Shown here piece by piece: positions 7,908 through 16,438 of a stretch of DNA of 45,398 bases. Under the pieces are notes generated by a model, which saw nothing but the letters and a program-made list of their open reading frames with translations, did no database searches and was not told the DNA's origin. The DNA lies in contig JALHQH010000003.1 of NCBI GenBank assembly GCA_022842065.1, forward strand, positions 225,348-270,745. The letters are read 5' to 3'. Origin of the DNA: Caldilineaceae bacterium (lineage in GTDB: Bacteria > Chloroflexota > Anaerolineae > Caldilineales > Caldilineaceae). How positions within the stretch are numbered: the stretch's first letter is position 1; each line of letters starts with the position of its first letter. The position numbers were made by a program, and so were the translations under genes.

Positions 7908-9107
7908 TTACGCATAGCAAAGATAGGGTTCTACCCGTTGCGTCCAAGCGGTAGCATCAGTCCATTGCTTAATTTGCGTCGTCAGCGTCGTGAGGGGTAA
8001 TGTCGCCAACTGTGTGCGCAGATCTAAGCGTCCGATCAACAGATCAAAGTGACCATAACCGGGACCATTGGCAGCGGTGGGATAGGGGAGCCACGTAAAC
8101 GCCTGGGGGTGGCCGGCGATGATCGTTGCCAACAACTGCAACCCCGCCGCAACCGGACGTAGGGCTGAGGCGGCAAGCACATGGAGCATCACCCCTTGAC
8201 AAAGCTCGCCGCTGTACTTGCTACTTTGGGGCGTAAATTGCACGGCGCGTGCAACCAGCCCCGGTTGGCCGAGTGCGTTGAATTGATCAACCACGGCCTG
8301 GGCTTGTAACCAAGGCGCACCGACCACCCGAAAGGGCGTCGCCGTGCCCCGCCCTTCACTGAGATTCGTGCCTTCAAAAAAACAGGTGCCTGGGTAAAGC
8401 AACGCGGCCTCAACGTCAGGCATTGACGGCGACGTTGGCACAAAGGGCAATCCCGTAGCGGACCACAGCTGTGAACGGCTCCACCCGGTGCTGGGGATCA
8501 CCATGAGATCAGCGCCCAATTGGCGTTCGCCATTCCAAACGGTGGCCAACTCACCCACGGTTAGGCTATGCCGCACCGGCATGGACCAGCGCCCGACAAA
8601 TGAGGCAACCGTCGCCTCATCCAACATGGGCCCTTCGGCTGCGGCCAGCTCACCGCCGAGTGGGTTGGGGCGGTCCAGCACCCAAAGCGGCAGTCCGACC
8701 GCGGCACATGCTTCCATGACGTAGGAAAGGGTCCAGATGTAGGTATAGAAGCGTACGCCAACATCAGGGATATCAAAGAGCAAGAGATCCAGATCGGCCA
8801 GCATGGCCGGCGTGGGTCGGTAGGTGTCACCGTAGAGACTGTAGACTGGCAAACCAGTCAAGCCATCGATCTCATTCGCAATGGGGGCACCATCGGCGGC
8901 ATTGGCACCCAGCCCATGTTCAGGGGCAAAGAGTTTGGTTAGGTTAACCCCAGCGCGCTGTAACGCTAGCCGCGTGGGCGTCAGTGGGCGCGGCAAGTGG
9001 GCGGTGGTGGCGACATTGTTTGTCACCAACCCAACGCGCATGCCTTGCAGCGCAGCAAGCTGCCACGTCAACAGGGTATCTACCCCAAAGTGAATGGCGG
9101 ATGGCAT
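7908..9107 (-). CDS. DUF1343 family protein (NamZ-like exo-beta-N-acetylmuramidase, GH171)
   Basis: At 399 residues this is full length for DUF1343, whose characterised member NamZ removes non-reducing terminal MurNAc from peptidoglycan fragments. Recognisable family blocks are FGVDTLL near the start, GLVTNNVA, KLFAPEHGLGANAADG (the APEHGxRG-like block), DIPDVGVRFYTYIWTL, VLDRPNPLGG and YPGTCFFEGTNLSEGRGT. Characterised NamZ is secreted, but no signal peptide is visible here, so this copy may be cytoplasmic and act on imported muropeptides (inference). The start lies 9 bases after the stop of the Trm112-like gene, implying cotranscription and perhaps coupled translation. Confidence 0.88.
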   Translation of the reverse strand: MPSAIHFGVDTLLTWQLAALQGMRVGLVTNNVATTAHLPRPLTPTRLALQRAGVNLTKLFAPEHGLGANAADGAPIANEIDGLTGLPVYSLYGDTYRPTPAMLADLDLLLFDIPDVGVRFYTYIWTLSYVMEACAAVGLPLWVLDRPNPLGGELAAAEGPMLDEATVASFVGRWSMPVRHSLTVGELATVWNGERQLGADLMVIPSTGWSRSQLWSATGLPFVPTSPSMPDVEAALLYPGTCFFEGTNLSEGRGTATPFRVVGAPWLQAQAVVDQFNALGQPGLVARAVQFTPQSSKYSGELCQGVMLHVLAASALRPVAAGLQLLATIIAGHPQAFTWLPYPTAANGPGYGHFDLLIGRLDLRTQLATLPLTTLTTQIKQWTDATAWTQRVEPYLCYA

Positions 9108-9116
9108 GGCAAGCCT

Positions 9117-9497
9117 TTAGCTCTGGGTGACTTTTTTGGTTTCGCCGGTACCGTTGGCACTGCTGTCGCGATGTTTTTTGCCCTCTTCAATCAACATGAC
9201 AGGAATGCCATTGCGGATTGGGTAGTTGTAACCATTGCGTGGGTTGTGCAGAAACTTGCCGCCATCGACCAATTCCAGCGGCCCTTTATCTTCCGGGCAG
9301 ACCAGGATTTTCAGCAATTCCGGGCTGATTTCACCGCCCAGGGGGGCTTCATCTAATGACTTGATGGGCTCTTTGGGCAAAACACCACTGCCGCTAGCCG
9401 CAAATTCATCCTTGGCAGGTGATAGCAGATTCTTCAGCAGATAAATTACCCCACCAATCACGGCCATCATCAAGATAAATTGAAAGAATTTTTTCAT
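9117..9497 (-). CDS. Membrane-anchored Trm112/YcaR-like protein
   Basis: The chosen start (ATG at 9495-9497, MKKFFQF) has GGAG 6 bases upstream, better than the in-frame ATGs further out; the product has 126 residues. Residues 1-25 are one membrane segment (FILMMAVIGGVIYLLKNLL) followed by a flexible linker. The C-terminal half, ELLKILVCPEDKGPL...NGYNYPIRNGIPVML, is the small Trm112/UPF0434 fold. The usual CxxC zinc pair is reduced to CPED with a single Cys, so zinc binding by this pair is unlikely. It is immediately upstream of the NamZ-like gene. Trm112 proteins normally partner methyltransferases; an anchored form suggests a membrane-located partner, but this is inference. Confidence 0.75.
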   Translation of the reverse strand: MKKFFQFILMMAVIGGVIYLLKNLLSPAKDEFAASGSGVLPKEPIKSLDEAPLGGEISPELLKILVCPEDKGPLELVDGGKFLHNPRNGYNYPIRNGIPVMLIEEGKKHRDSSANGTGETKKVTQS

Positions 9498-9519
9498 GGT
9501 AGACTCCTTGTTCATCAAT

Positions 9520-9539
9520 GCACTGTTTGCAAACAGTGC
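9520..9539. promoter_or_regulatory. 20-bp perfect palindrome, candidate operator
   Basis: GCACTGTTTGCAAACAGTGC is its own reverse complement. It lies 22 bases upstream of the Trm112-like start codon on the minus strand, where a repressor site or leader hairpin would act. The TGTTTGCAAACA core resembles two-fold sites of LacI-like regulators; no such regulator is in the window. Confidence 0.5.
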
Positions 9540-9670
9540 TAACTAGTAAGATCGTGCCGCCACAAGCTGCGGCGCGCATAAGTCGTAGCGCTTGTAAGTC
9601 GCATCGCTTGGCAAGGCCGCCGCGGTTGGGTACACGGCTGGCAGCCTCGTCATGATGCCCTGCTTTGTAA

Positions 9671-9699
9671 AGTATACTCGCAGTTGTAATAAATGAGAA
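9671..9699 (-). promoter_or_regulatory. Candidate sigma-70-like promoter for the Trm112/NamZ pair
   Basis: On the minus strand, TTCTCA (9694-9699) and TATACT (9671-9676) are separated by 17 bases. It would give a leader of about 170 bases carrying the palindrome at 9520-9539. The -35 box matches only 4 of 6 positions. Confidence 0.3.
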
Positions 9700-9717
9700 A
9701 ATTCTTAATTCCGGCTA

Positions 9718-10086
9718 CTACGCACCAAGTGCCTGAATCAGCTCCAGCCGGTTGCCGAAGGGATCGCGACACTCAAAGCGTTGATAGCCGGGAATGGCAA
9801 TACTTTCAAGCGGTTGAATCCCTTGTGCTAGCAGGCGTGCGAGCCATTCATGCAGATCAGTGACCAGATAGGCAACATGGGCCTTCGTGGCCGTGCGGTC
9901 AACCCCGGCTTCGGCCCCAATGTGCAGCTGACAAGCGCCGACCTGCACCCAAAAACCGCCGCGCCCGTGCAAGGCCGCCGGCTTCTCAATTTCTGGCAAC
10001 CCTAACACACCGCAGTAAAACGTGCGCGCGGCATCCTCCGCGCCAGGGGGAATCGTGATCTGAATATGATGGATCGCACGGATCAT
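9718..10086 (-). CDS. VOC-superfamily (glyoxalase/bleomycin resistance-like) protein
   Basis: The start at ATG 10084-10086 (MIRAIHHIQITIPPG) has GAGAGG about 7 bases upstream and gives 122 residues, the size of a one-domain VOC protein; the frame extends further upstream but without family match. Strand patterns HIQITIPPGAEDAARTFY and GFWVQVGACQLHIG in the first half, then KAHVAYLVTDLHEWLARL and RFECRDPFGNRLELIQ in the second, show the two beta-alpha-beta-beta-beta modules. Likely metal ligands are His in HHIQI, His in QLHIG, His in KAHVAY and Glu in RLELIQ, so it could be an active metal-dependent lyase or dioxygenase. The substrate is unknown. Confidence 0.85.
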   Translation of the reverse strand: MIRAIHHIQITIPPGAEDAARTFYCGVLGLPEIEKPAALHGRGGFWVQVGACQLHIGAEAGVDRTATKAHVAYLVTDLHEWLARLLAQGIQPLESIAIPGYQRFECRDPFGNRLELIQALGA

Positions 10087-10367
10087 GATTGACCTCTCAA
10101 TCGGTTGCATATAGGCTATTGGCCATTGATAAATGATACCAGCTACAGCGGGATGGGTCAACATGGTGGGTGCGGTCACACCGCGGCGGCAACCGCCCAA
10201 TAGGGTTCAGCGCTGAACTGGGCTAAGCATAATCGACACAAAGGCTTTGCATCACGCGCTGAGCAATTGTATACTGCGGTAATGACGATCAACAACTGCG
10301 CGGTGCCGAGAGTCTTGCCGAGAATTTTACAACGCCTCTTCACCACGCCCATTCTTTCCTATCGCTT
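10087..10367. other. Divergent intergenic region with candidate promoter
   Basis: This gap separates the VOC gene (minus) from the YfhO-like gene (plus). It contains the 14-bp palindrome GTTCAGCGCTGAAC near 10205-10218 and the promoter-like pair at 10247-10275. No gene is seen. Confidence 0.4.
10247..10275 (+). promoter_or_regulatory. Candidate sigma-70-like promoter for the YfhO-like gene
   Basis: TTGCAT (10247-10252) and TATACT (10270-10275) are spaced by exactly 17 bases. The pair lies 93 bases upstream of the ATG at 10368. Confidence 0.45.
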
Positions 10368-12809
10368 ATGATCTGGCTCAGCATTGGCATTCTTTGGAGC
10401 ACACTAACGATCTGGCTGTATCGCCGCCAGCGACGCACCGGCCATGATGGCTATGCCTTTGATCTATTGGCGGGGGGGCTGCTGCTCGCGTTGACGATCG
10501 GCTTTTTCTGGCGCACGCTCAGTGGTGAGGTCTATCAGCCAGCGGATGGGGGCGATCTGGTCAGTTTCCTCTTCCCGACTTACCGTTTTGCCGCGGCGCA
10601 ACTACAGCAAGGGACGCTCCCCCTTTGGAATCCCACGCTCTACGCTGGTGCTCCCTTTATCAGCGACATTCAAGCCGGCTTTCTTTATCCGCCCAACCTG
10701 TTACTCTTCTGGTCCTGGCCCAATTTTGACTATTGGGTAATGCAGGCGTTGGCTATTGGCCACCTTTACTGGACCGGCTTAGGGCTCTATGTGTTGCTAC
10801 GCACGTGGCAATGGCCACAGCAGACCGTGCTTTCGCGGCCGGCGGCACTCTTTGGTGCGCTTGCCTTTCAATTTAGCGATCCGCTCCTCGTCCACCTGGG
10901 TAACCTGAATCTGATTGCGGTGCTCAGTTGGCTGCCCTGGATCCTGGTGATCTATCACCAAGCCTTGAGCCGGCGGAGCGTGCGCTGGGCGGCAGGGGCT
11001 GGCTTTTGTTTTGCGCTGGCCAACTTTGCCGGCCATGCCCAGAGCACCTTTTATGTTGGGCTCGTGTTGGGGCTCTATACACTCGGTTATTGGCTGATCG
11101 AACCAGGGCAGTGGCGGCGCCATTTCCCAACGATCATTGCTAACCTCCAATATCCCATCGTGCTCTACGCGATGATGCTGCTGTTGAGCGCCCCCTTGTT
11201 ATTACCCACCTTAGAATTGGCGCGTTATACTGAACGGGGTGACTTTACCTATCAAGATACGGTTGCGTTTTCACTGGCACCGACGCAGGCGATTGGCTTA
11301 CTGACGCCGGGCTTCTTTGGTCGTGGGCCCGCCTTGCATTGGAGTCTCTGGGCGCGAGTAGAGACGCCGTATGCCGGCGTGGCCACCTTGATCCTGGCGG
11401 TAGCGGCGTTGCTGCTGGTACCGCCACTGACGCGACGGCGGCTCTGGTTGTGGGTTGGGATCGCCCTCCTGGGCTTTTGTACGGCGTTGGGCGTCTATGC
11501 CCTCGTCCACGGCTGGTGGACCGCGTTAGTCCCTTTCTTTGGGCAATTCCGTGCCCCTGCGCGGGCGCTGGTTCTCTGGACGCTGGGGGTGGCGATCGTG
11601 GCCGCGCATGGGGTTGACGCGGTGCAAGCCCAAGTCCGGCGCTTGGGCCGCACTGATCAGGGCGAACGGCTGTTGGCCCAAGGGCTACGCTGGGGTGCCG
11701 GGTTCCTGCTGGGGATTGCCCTGCCGTTGCTCTATCTGGCGCTGCTTCTGACCCAAGAAAATGAGACCAGCTTCCTGCGCACCTCGGTGGCGGCCCTGGC
11801 GCTGACCTTTGCCACGGGCTTCTGGTGGGGCACATGGGCGCTGCTGGTCGCCCATCGCCTGGGTTGGGTGAGCCGACGTGGGCTGGGCATTTTACTCATT
11901 GCCTTGCTTTATTTTGATCTCTCGGCGACGGGGGCGTATACAGATATTAGCCCCACCGACCCCACCCGCGGTTATGAGCATCCCGAACTAGTTGCTTTTC
12001 TCCAACGTGAAGCGGCCCTCATGGCCCCGACGCCCTTCCGCATTGATACGTTAACCGACATTGCCGACCAGTGGCAGCCAGATAGCGCGGCGCTGTATGG
12101 TCTACAAGATGTGGGTGGCATTGCCAACCCGCTCATGTTGCAACAGTGGCGATTGCTTTGGGAAGGGCTGGGTGGGCGCGCATCCTTGCTCTATGATCTG
12201 CTTAACGTGCGTTATGTGATTGTGCGTGATGAGACGCCGCTACCCGAGGGGAAATTTACCTTAGCCTTTGATGCCCCCGGGGCATTGGCGGTTTATCGCA
12301 ATGAAAATGCCCTCGCTCGTGGTTGGCTAATCCATGCCGCCCAGCTCGTTACAGATCAGACAGCGGCACTGGCAGCCCTGCAAGATCCGGCGTTTGATCC
12401 GCGTCAGGGGGCTGTGCTGCTGGCGGAGGAGGCAAACGCGCTCTCTTTACAAGCCGCGACCGGCACGGAGCAGGTCGAGATTACAGGGTATGGCAGCAAT
12501 GAGCTTGTGCTACAGGTCGCGGCAACCGCCCCAGCGCTGCTCGTCATCAGTGAAATGTGGTACCCTGGCTGGCGTGTCACCGTGGATGAGGTGCCGGCAA
12601 CACTGCTCCTGGTCAATGGCGCACTGCGGGGCGTTGGCGTGCCGGCAGGTAACAGCACGGTGCACTTTTGGTTTGCCCCTGATAGTTGGCGCATTGGCTT
12701 GCTGGCCGCGATCGCCGGTTGGGTACTGCTGATCCTGATCTTTATCTTTGAGGGCTCGAAAGGGCGCCGGCGCGCCCACATGGTCGCACACGTAAAGCCG
12801 CTCGCTTAG
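10368..12809 (+). CDS. YfhO-like polytopic membrane protein
   Basis: An 813-residue integral membrane protein. The first 520 residues carry about a dozen hydrophobic segments. The block PLWNPTLYAGAPFISDIQAGFLYPPNLLLF at about 85-115 is diagnostic for the YfhO / GT-C-like family, as is the long extracytoplasmic C-terminal part with YDLLNVRYVIV and VISEMWYPGWRVTVDEVPATLLLVNGALRGVGVPAG, ending with one more membrane segment and a basic tail. YfhO proteins have been linked to glycosylation of lipoteichoic acid in Bacillus; the substrate here is unknown. No strong ribosome site precedes the ATG. The gene is convergent with the response regulator, with only 9 bases between stop codons. Confidence 0.85.
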   Translation: MIWLSIGILWSTLTIWLYRRQRRTGHDGYAFDLLAGGLLLALTIGFFWRTLSGEVYQPADGGDLVSFLFPTYRFAAAQLQQGTLPLWNPTLYAGAPFISDIQAGFLYPPNLLLFWSWPNFDYWVMQALAIGHLYWTGLGLYVLLRTWQWPQQTVLSRPAALFGALAFQFSDPLLVHLGNLNLIAVLSWLPWILVIYHQALSRRSVRWAAGAGFCFALANFAGHAQSTFYVGLVLGLYTLGYWLIEPGQWRRHFPTIIANLQYPIVLYAMMLLLSAPLLLPTLELARYTERGDFTYQDTVAFSLAPTQAIGLLTPGFFGRGPALHWSLWARVETPYAGVATLILAVAALLLVPPLTRRRLWLWVGIALLGFCTALGVYALVHGWWTALVPFFGQFRAPARALVLWTLGVAIVAAHGVDAVQAQVRRLGRTDQGERLLAQGLRWGAGFLLGIALPLLYLALLLTQENETSFLRTSVAALALTFATGFWWGTWALLVAHRLGWVSRRGLGILLIALLYFDLSATGAYTDISPTDPTRGYEHPELVAFLQREAALMAPTPFRIDTLTDIADQWQPDSAALYGLQDVGGIANPLMLQQWRLLWEGLGGRASLLYDLLNVRYVIVRDETPLPEGKFTLAFDAPGALAVYRNENALARGWLIHAAQLVTDQTAALAALQDPAFDPRQGAVLLAEEANALSLQAATGTEQVEITGYGSNELVLQVAATAPALLVISEMWYPGWRVTVDEVPATLLLVNGALRGVGVPAGNSTVHFWFAPDSWRIGLLAAIAGWVLLILIFIFEGSKGRRRAHMVAHVKPLA

Positions 12810-12818
12810 GGCTGACTT

Positions 12819-13205
12819 TTAGGTCATCATCATCTGATAAACCTGCTGCAGTAACCCTTCGGCGCTGTATGGTTTGGGTAGGAAACTCGCCTGTGCGTTG
12901 GGGTTAGCCTGCATCACCGTCTCCGCTTCGCTATCGCCAGAAGTAAAGATCACCTTTAGATTAGGATCGATTGTTTTCAACTCGACATAGGTCTGTTTGC
13001 CATTGAGCCCCGGCATCTTCATGTCGAGTAGGATCAAGCCGATCTGCTGGTGTTGAGCTTTGAAGCGCTCGATCCCTTCTTTGCCAGTGGCGGCCGTGCT
13101 GACCGTAAAGCCCTCCTCGGCCAGGATATCGACAATGGCATCCCGAATCAACACTTCATCATCAATCACCAGGACAGCTTTATGCTTTGCGGAGGGTGTA
13201 ATCAT
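12819..13205 (-). CDS. Single-domain response regulator (CheY-like)
   Basis: The ATG at 13203-13205 gives a 128-residue protein consisting only of a receiver domain: acidic pair DDE at 15-17, phospho-acceptor D61 in LILLDMKMPG, the Thr/Ser switch in IFTSGD and K111 in FLPKPY. No output domain is present, so it must signal through protein-protein contact. A TTG at 13245-13247, nine bases after the kinase stop, is an alternative start adding 14 residues. It forms an operon with the histidine kinase (stop at 13257) and is almost certainly its phosphorylation target. Confidence 0.9.
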   Translation of the reverse strand: MITPSAKHKAVLVIDDEVLIRDAIVDILAEEGFTVSTAATGKEGIERFKAQHQQIGLILLDMKMPGLNGKQTYVELKTIDPNLKVIFTSGDSEAETVMQANPNAQASFLPKPYSAEGLLQQVYQMMMT

Positions 13206-13256
13206 TGACACCGGCTGGCTCGGCAACGGGTTGGTCGTCTCAACCAACGCGGGTAA

Positions 13257-15128
13257 CTAGACCGTAAAAGTCGTGCCCTTGCCGGGCTGACTTTGCACCT
13301 GCAGGGTACCACCATGCGCACGAATGATACCCATGGTGGCAGAGAGGCCAAGACCATGACCTTTGGGTTTTGTGCTGAAAAAGGGATCAAAGATGCGGCT
13401 TAGCGTGGCTTGCTCCATCCCAACGCCCGTATCAGTGACTTTCAAAATGACATAGCGGCCTGGTTTTAGCTCATTACGGCTGAATTTGCCCCACATGGCA
13501 TGGCCATGTTTGGCCTCATCAGCCGCAATCTCGACGGTGCTGGTGCTGATAATGATCGACTCATCGGTCGGCGGCTCGATGTTAGAGGGTACGGCGCTGA
13601 CCGATTCAAGGCTGTGCCGCGTATTGCCGCTACCAAGGGCTTCGATCGCATTAATAAAGAGATTCATCACCACTTGCTGGATTTGGCCGCGATCAGCTTG
13701 GATTGCGGGCAATTGAGCGTCGAGGGCTAAGTGTAAGCGCCCCTGACTAGGCAGGGCCGTGTCCAATAGACCGGCAGTATCCTGAATCAGGTTGTTTAAA
13801 TTGAGCGGGCCGATTTGAAATTTACCTTTGCCGGCATAGGCTAACATCTGGCGGGTGAGATCAGCGGCGCGTTCAGCCGAGATGACCACTTTGTTAATAT
13901 GTTCGACCGCCGGGAGACCGCGCGCGAGTTTTGTTTTTGCCAATGAAGCCTGGCCTAACATCCCCGTGAGTAGATTATTGAAATCGTGCGCGATCCCACC
14001 GGCCAATACACCCAGGCTTTCCAGTTTTTGCGCTTGGAGGGAGGCAGCTTCGAGCTGTTTAGCACTCGTAATATCGCGCACAATAATTTGTACTTCGTCA
14101 ACGCCGCCTGGAAAACAACGCGCTTCAAAGGTCCGCAGCGTGGTCAACTTGTCAAGGGGGAGACAATATTCAAGTAGCTTTTCCTGACCATCTGCTAATA
14201 CTTCCTGCACGGCCGCATTGAGCAGCGTCGCCACCTCGATGGGGAGTACATCGGCGATTTTTTTGCCGATAAAGGTTTCAGGGCGCGCCCCATTTTCTAT
14301 GGACTGTGGATTTGTTTTGGTTGCGACATGGGGCGCTGTCGTCAGCTCTTTTGCAGGTTTATAATCAATATAGGTGCCCTTTTGATCAACGCGATAGACC
14401 GCATCAGGGATGGTATCGAGTATTGCCCGCAAGCGCCGTTCGCTCAGCCGCAACACCCGTTCATTGAGTGACTGCGTGCGAAAAAAGAGAAAGATGATGT
14501 AGGTCATGAGCAAGACGATAAAGATGAAGCTCATGCTTGCCCCGGTCAAGAGACGATTGAGGAAAAGCGAAGTACTTGTCCAACTAATCATTCGATCTTC
14601 AAAATGCAGTTGGGTGACCGACACCAGTTGATTGGCAATTTTGTCCAGCTCATCTAGGCTGGCAAGCACCGCGGCTTTGTGGGCAAGATTCTGTGGCTGT
14701 TGGCGCCAGTTATCCAGCAATGATTCCATCCCTTGCCAGCGCGCAACATAACGCAGAAAAAGTTGTTTCACCTGTAGTGAAGAATCTGCCACTTTAAGCG
14801 TTTTGCGCAGGACGGTAATCCGGCTAGCGACCAGATCGGATTGTAAAGCCAGGCGTTTTTCATCCAACTCACCATCTATTCCATTGATAAGTGCATAGAG
14901 GCGTAAGTTTTCACGCTGAAGTTGCGCGGCATTGCGAATCGATGCGTTGGCGATGCCGTTGAGGTTTGCTTGTTGTTGATCGGAAAGTTGCCGATTTAAC
15001 TGTAAAGCTAAGCCCAAAATGGCGATCAAGACGATCACCATGGGGCCGATCAACAGGACGAGTTTGGGCAGCGAGACCGCATCCCAAGTCGCAAAAAAAA
15101 TGCGCGAGATCGGCTTTACTTGTCGCAT
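13257..15128 (-). CDS. Membrane-bound hybrid-free sensor histidine kinase with PAS domain
   Basis: Starting from ATG at 15126-15128 (a TTG at 15164 is possible), the protein has 623 residues. TM1 (LVLLIGPMVIVLIAILGLAL) is near 25-45 and TM2 (FIFIVLLMTYIIFLFF) near 208-225, framing a helical extracytoplasmic sensor of about 160 residues. A PAS domain starts at RRLRAILDTIPDAVYRVD. The H-box is GGIAHDFNNLL with H381, the NtrB-like subtype, followed by N-box QQVVMNLFINAIEAL, G1 TDTGVGM, F-box FDPFFSTK and G2 GHGLGLSATMG. All ATP-binding motifs are intact. The gene overlaps the end of the lipoprotein gene upstream if the TTG is used and is followed closely by the response regulator. Confidence 0.92.
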   Translation of the reverse strand: MRQVKPISRIFFATWDAVSLPKLVLLIGPMVIVLIAILGLALQLNRQLSDQQQANLNGIANASIRNAAQLQRENLRLYALINGIDGELDEKRLALQSDLVASRITVLRKTLKVADSSLQVKQLFLRYVARWQGMESLLDNWRQQPQNLAHKAAVLASLDELDKIANQLVSVTQLHFEDRMISWTSTSLFLNRLLTGASMSFIFIVLLMTYIIFLFFRTQSLNERVLRLSERRLRAILDTIPDAVYRVDQKGTYIDYKPAKELTTAPHVATKTNPQSIENGARPETFIGKKIADVLPIEVATLLNAAVQEVLADGQEKLLEYCLPLDKLTTLRTFEARCFPGGVDEVQIIVRDITSAKQLEAASLQAQKLESLGVLAGGIAHDFNNLLTGMLGQASLAKTKLARGLPAVEHINKVVISAERAADLTRQMLAYAGKGKFQIGPLNLNNLIQDTAGLLDTALPSQGRLHLALDAQLPAIQADRGQIQQVVMNLFINAIEALGSGNTRHSLESVSAVPSNIEPPTDESIIISTSTVEIAADEAKHGHAMWGKFSRNELKPGRYVILKVTDTGVGMEQATLSRIFDPFFSTKPKGHGLGLSATMGIIRAHGGTLQVQSQPGKGTTFTV

Positions 15129-15150
15129 AAGGCGTAGGATAGATGTAATA

Positions 15151-15735
15151 TCATTGCAACTCAATCGACTTGATCTGCCAGATCCAATTACGCTTGACTT
15201 TCGTCAAATCAAACGCATATTGATCAAGCGGATAGACCAACATCGCTGGGCCTTGCGTATCAGGTTCCATATAGACCCCATCCGCTTGCAGCGCAAAGAG
15301 CACCGGGTATTGGTAAAACTCACTTAGTGGCACCTCAATTGCATAGTCGTTGAGTGCGACAAGATAGACCTGTTGGGCATCTTCGTCTACTTGCCAGAGT
15401 TCGAGTAGATCACGCATGAGCACGCCACGGTAACGGACTGATTCACCGCTAAAAGGATCCTTGACGCGATACTCGACAACGCCGGCACGCTCAATCGTGG
15501 CGCGGTCCATTTGTAGCGTGTTGGCGAGCTTGTTCGCCCCAATTTTGCCGGATATCGTCAGAATTGGTTCTGACTCGGGTGGCGGAATGATATCACCAGG
15601 ATGCAAAGTGGCTTGATTGACAATGGTGTAAACTTGATCAAATTCGACTTCCTGAGCGCATCCGCTCACGAATATAAGCAGACCGACAAGCACTACTGTG
15701 ATCCGTATCCGATGCCGGCAGTGCAAATCTTTCAT
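15151..15735 (-). CDS. Lipoprotein with molybdopterin-oxidoreductase-like (SUOX) fold
   Basis: A 194-residue protein with a lipoprotein signal (basic start, hydrophobic core VVLVGLLIFVSGC, lipobox Cys at about 26). The mature part reads ILTISGKIG...LANTLQMDRATIE...VEYRVKDPFSGESVRYRGVLMRDLLELW...VYLVALNDYAIEVPLSEF...LLVYPLD-like, then a closing VKRNWIWQIKSIELQ. This is the short, cofactor-poor version of the sulfite-oxidase/YedY fold (PF00174-like); the canonical cofactor-binding Cys is not evident, so a ligand-binding rather than catalytic role is likely. It is the first gene of an operon with the sensor kinase and the response regulator, which points to a sensory accessory role. Confidence 0.7.
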   Translation of the reverse strand: MKDLHCRHRIRITVVLVGLLIFVSGCAQEVEFDQVYTIVNQATLHPGDIIPPPESEPILTISGKIGANKLANTLQMDRATIERAGVVEYRVKDPFSGESVRYRGVLMRDLLELWQVDEDAQQVYLVALNDYAIEVPLSEFYQYPVLFALQADGVYMEPDTQGPAMLVYPLDQYAFDLTKVKRNWIWQIKSIELQ

Positions 15736-15946
15736 AGGTTTTCCTAAAGGTTAGTTTTGCATTAATTTTTGATAAAAACAATAAATCTACACGGTCGCCT
15801 CTTACCCCCGTTGTGGTTGATTCTACTCTTCTTTTTAGCAAAAAACATCGTGATTTTGTCTGAAAGTCATTGGTCGTATGGTAAGGGATACGATAGCAGG
15901 ACACAGGACGGAAAATTTAGCGGCACGCTTTTGCAGGCCAAATAAA

Positions 15947-15974
15947 AATGCGGTGCACAATTGTGCACCGCATT
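15947..15974 (-). terminator. Rho-independent terminator after ssb (28-nt perfect palindrome)
   Basis: AATGCGGTGCACAA and its exact complement TTGTGCACCGCATT meet with no spacer, and on the minus strand the stem is followed by TTTTTATTT. It lies 38 bases past the ssb stop codon, the expected place. Its central GCACAATTGTGC recurs in the hairpin at 25966-26044. Confidence 0.8.
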
Positions 15975-16012
15975 AAAACAGCTAAAAAGTAAAACGATGG
16001 GAAGTCAGCGAT

Positions 16013-16438
16013 CTAGAAGGGAATATCTTCGTCCTGCACATCTTGATTGTTGGATGATGGCGGGGCGCTACTAAAACCCCCACCGCTATCAGCACCAGTG
16101 CCGCCATCCCCGCGTTGACCAATAAAACGCACGGTTTGTGCCGTCACCTCTAGTGCCGCGCGCATGTTGCCATCGCGGTCAGTGTAAGGACGCGCATCTT
16201 CAATTTCACCAATGACTAATACCTGACGCCCCTTGGACAGGTATTGGCTCACGGTTTCGGCCAATTTGCGCCAGGCTGTAACCCGAAACCAGGTAGTTTT
16301 TTCCTGGCGTTGTCCATCCTGCCCAACCCAACTGCGGCTCACCGCCAGACTAAAGCTGGCAACAGGCACACCGCTAGGGGTGTAGCGCATCTCTGGATCA
16401 TTCCCCAAATTACCAACGAGGGTGATCTGTTGGTACAT
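16013..16438 (-). CDS. ssb: Single-stranded DNA-binding protein
   Basis: This 141-residue protein has the OB-fold blocks MYQQITLVGNLGNDPEMRYTPSG, VASFSLAVSRSW, TTWFRVTAWRKLAETV and YLSKGRQVLVIGEIE at residues 1-105. A Gly/Ser-rich linker follows, and the C-terminus DEDIPF is the acidic tip that recruits replication and repair partners. It coats single-stranded DNA as a tetramer. AAGGAG lies 6 bases before the ATG. It appears monocistronic, with a strong terminator behind it; many genomes pair ssb with rpsF/rpsR, but here it stands alone. Confidence 0.97.
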   Translation of the reverse strand: MYQQITLVGNLGNDPEMRYTPSGVPVASFSLAVSRSWVGQDGQRQEKTTWFRVTAWRKLAETVSQYLSKGRQVLVIGEIEDARPYTDRDGNMRAALEVTAQTVRFIGQRGDGGTGADSGGGFSSAPPSSNNQDVQDEDIPF

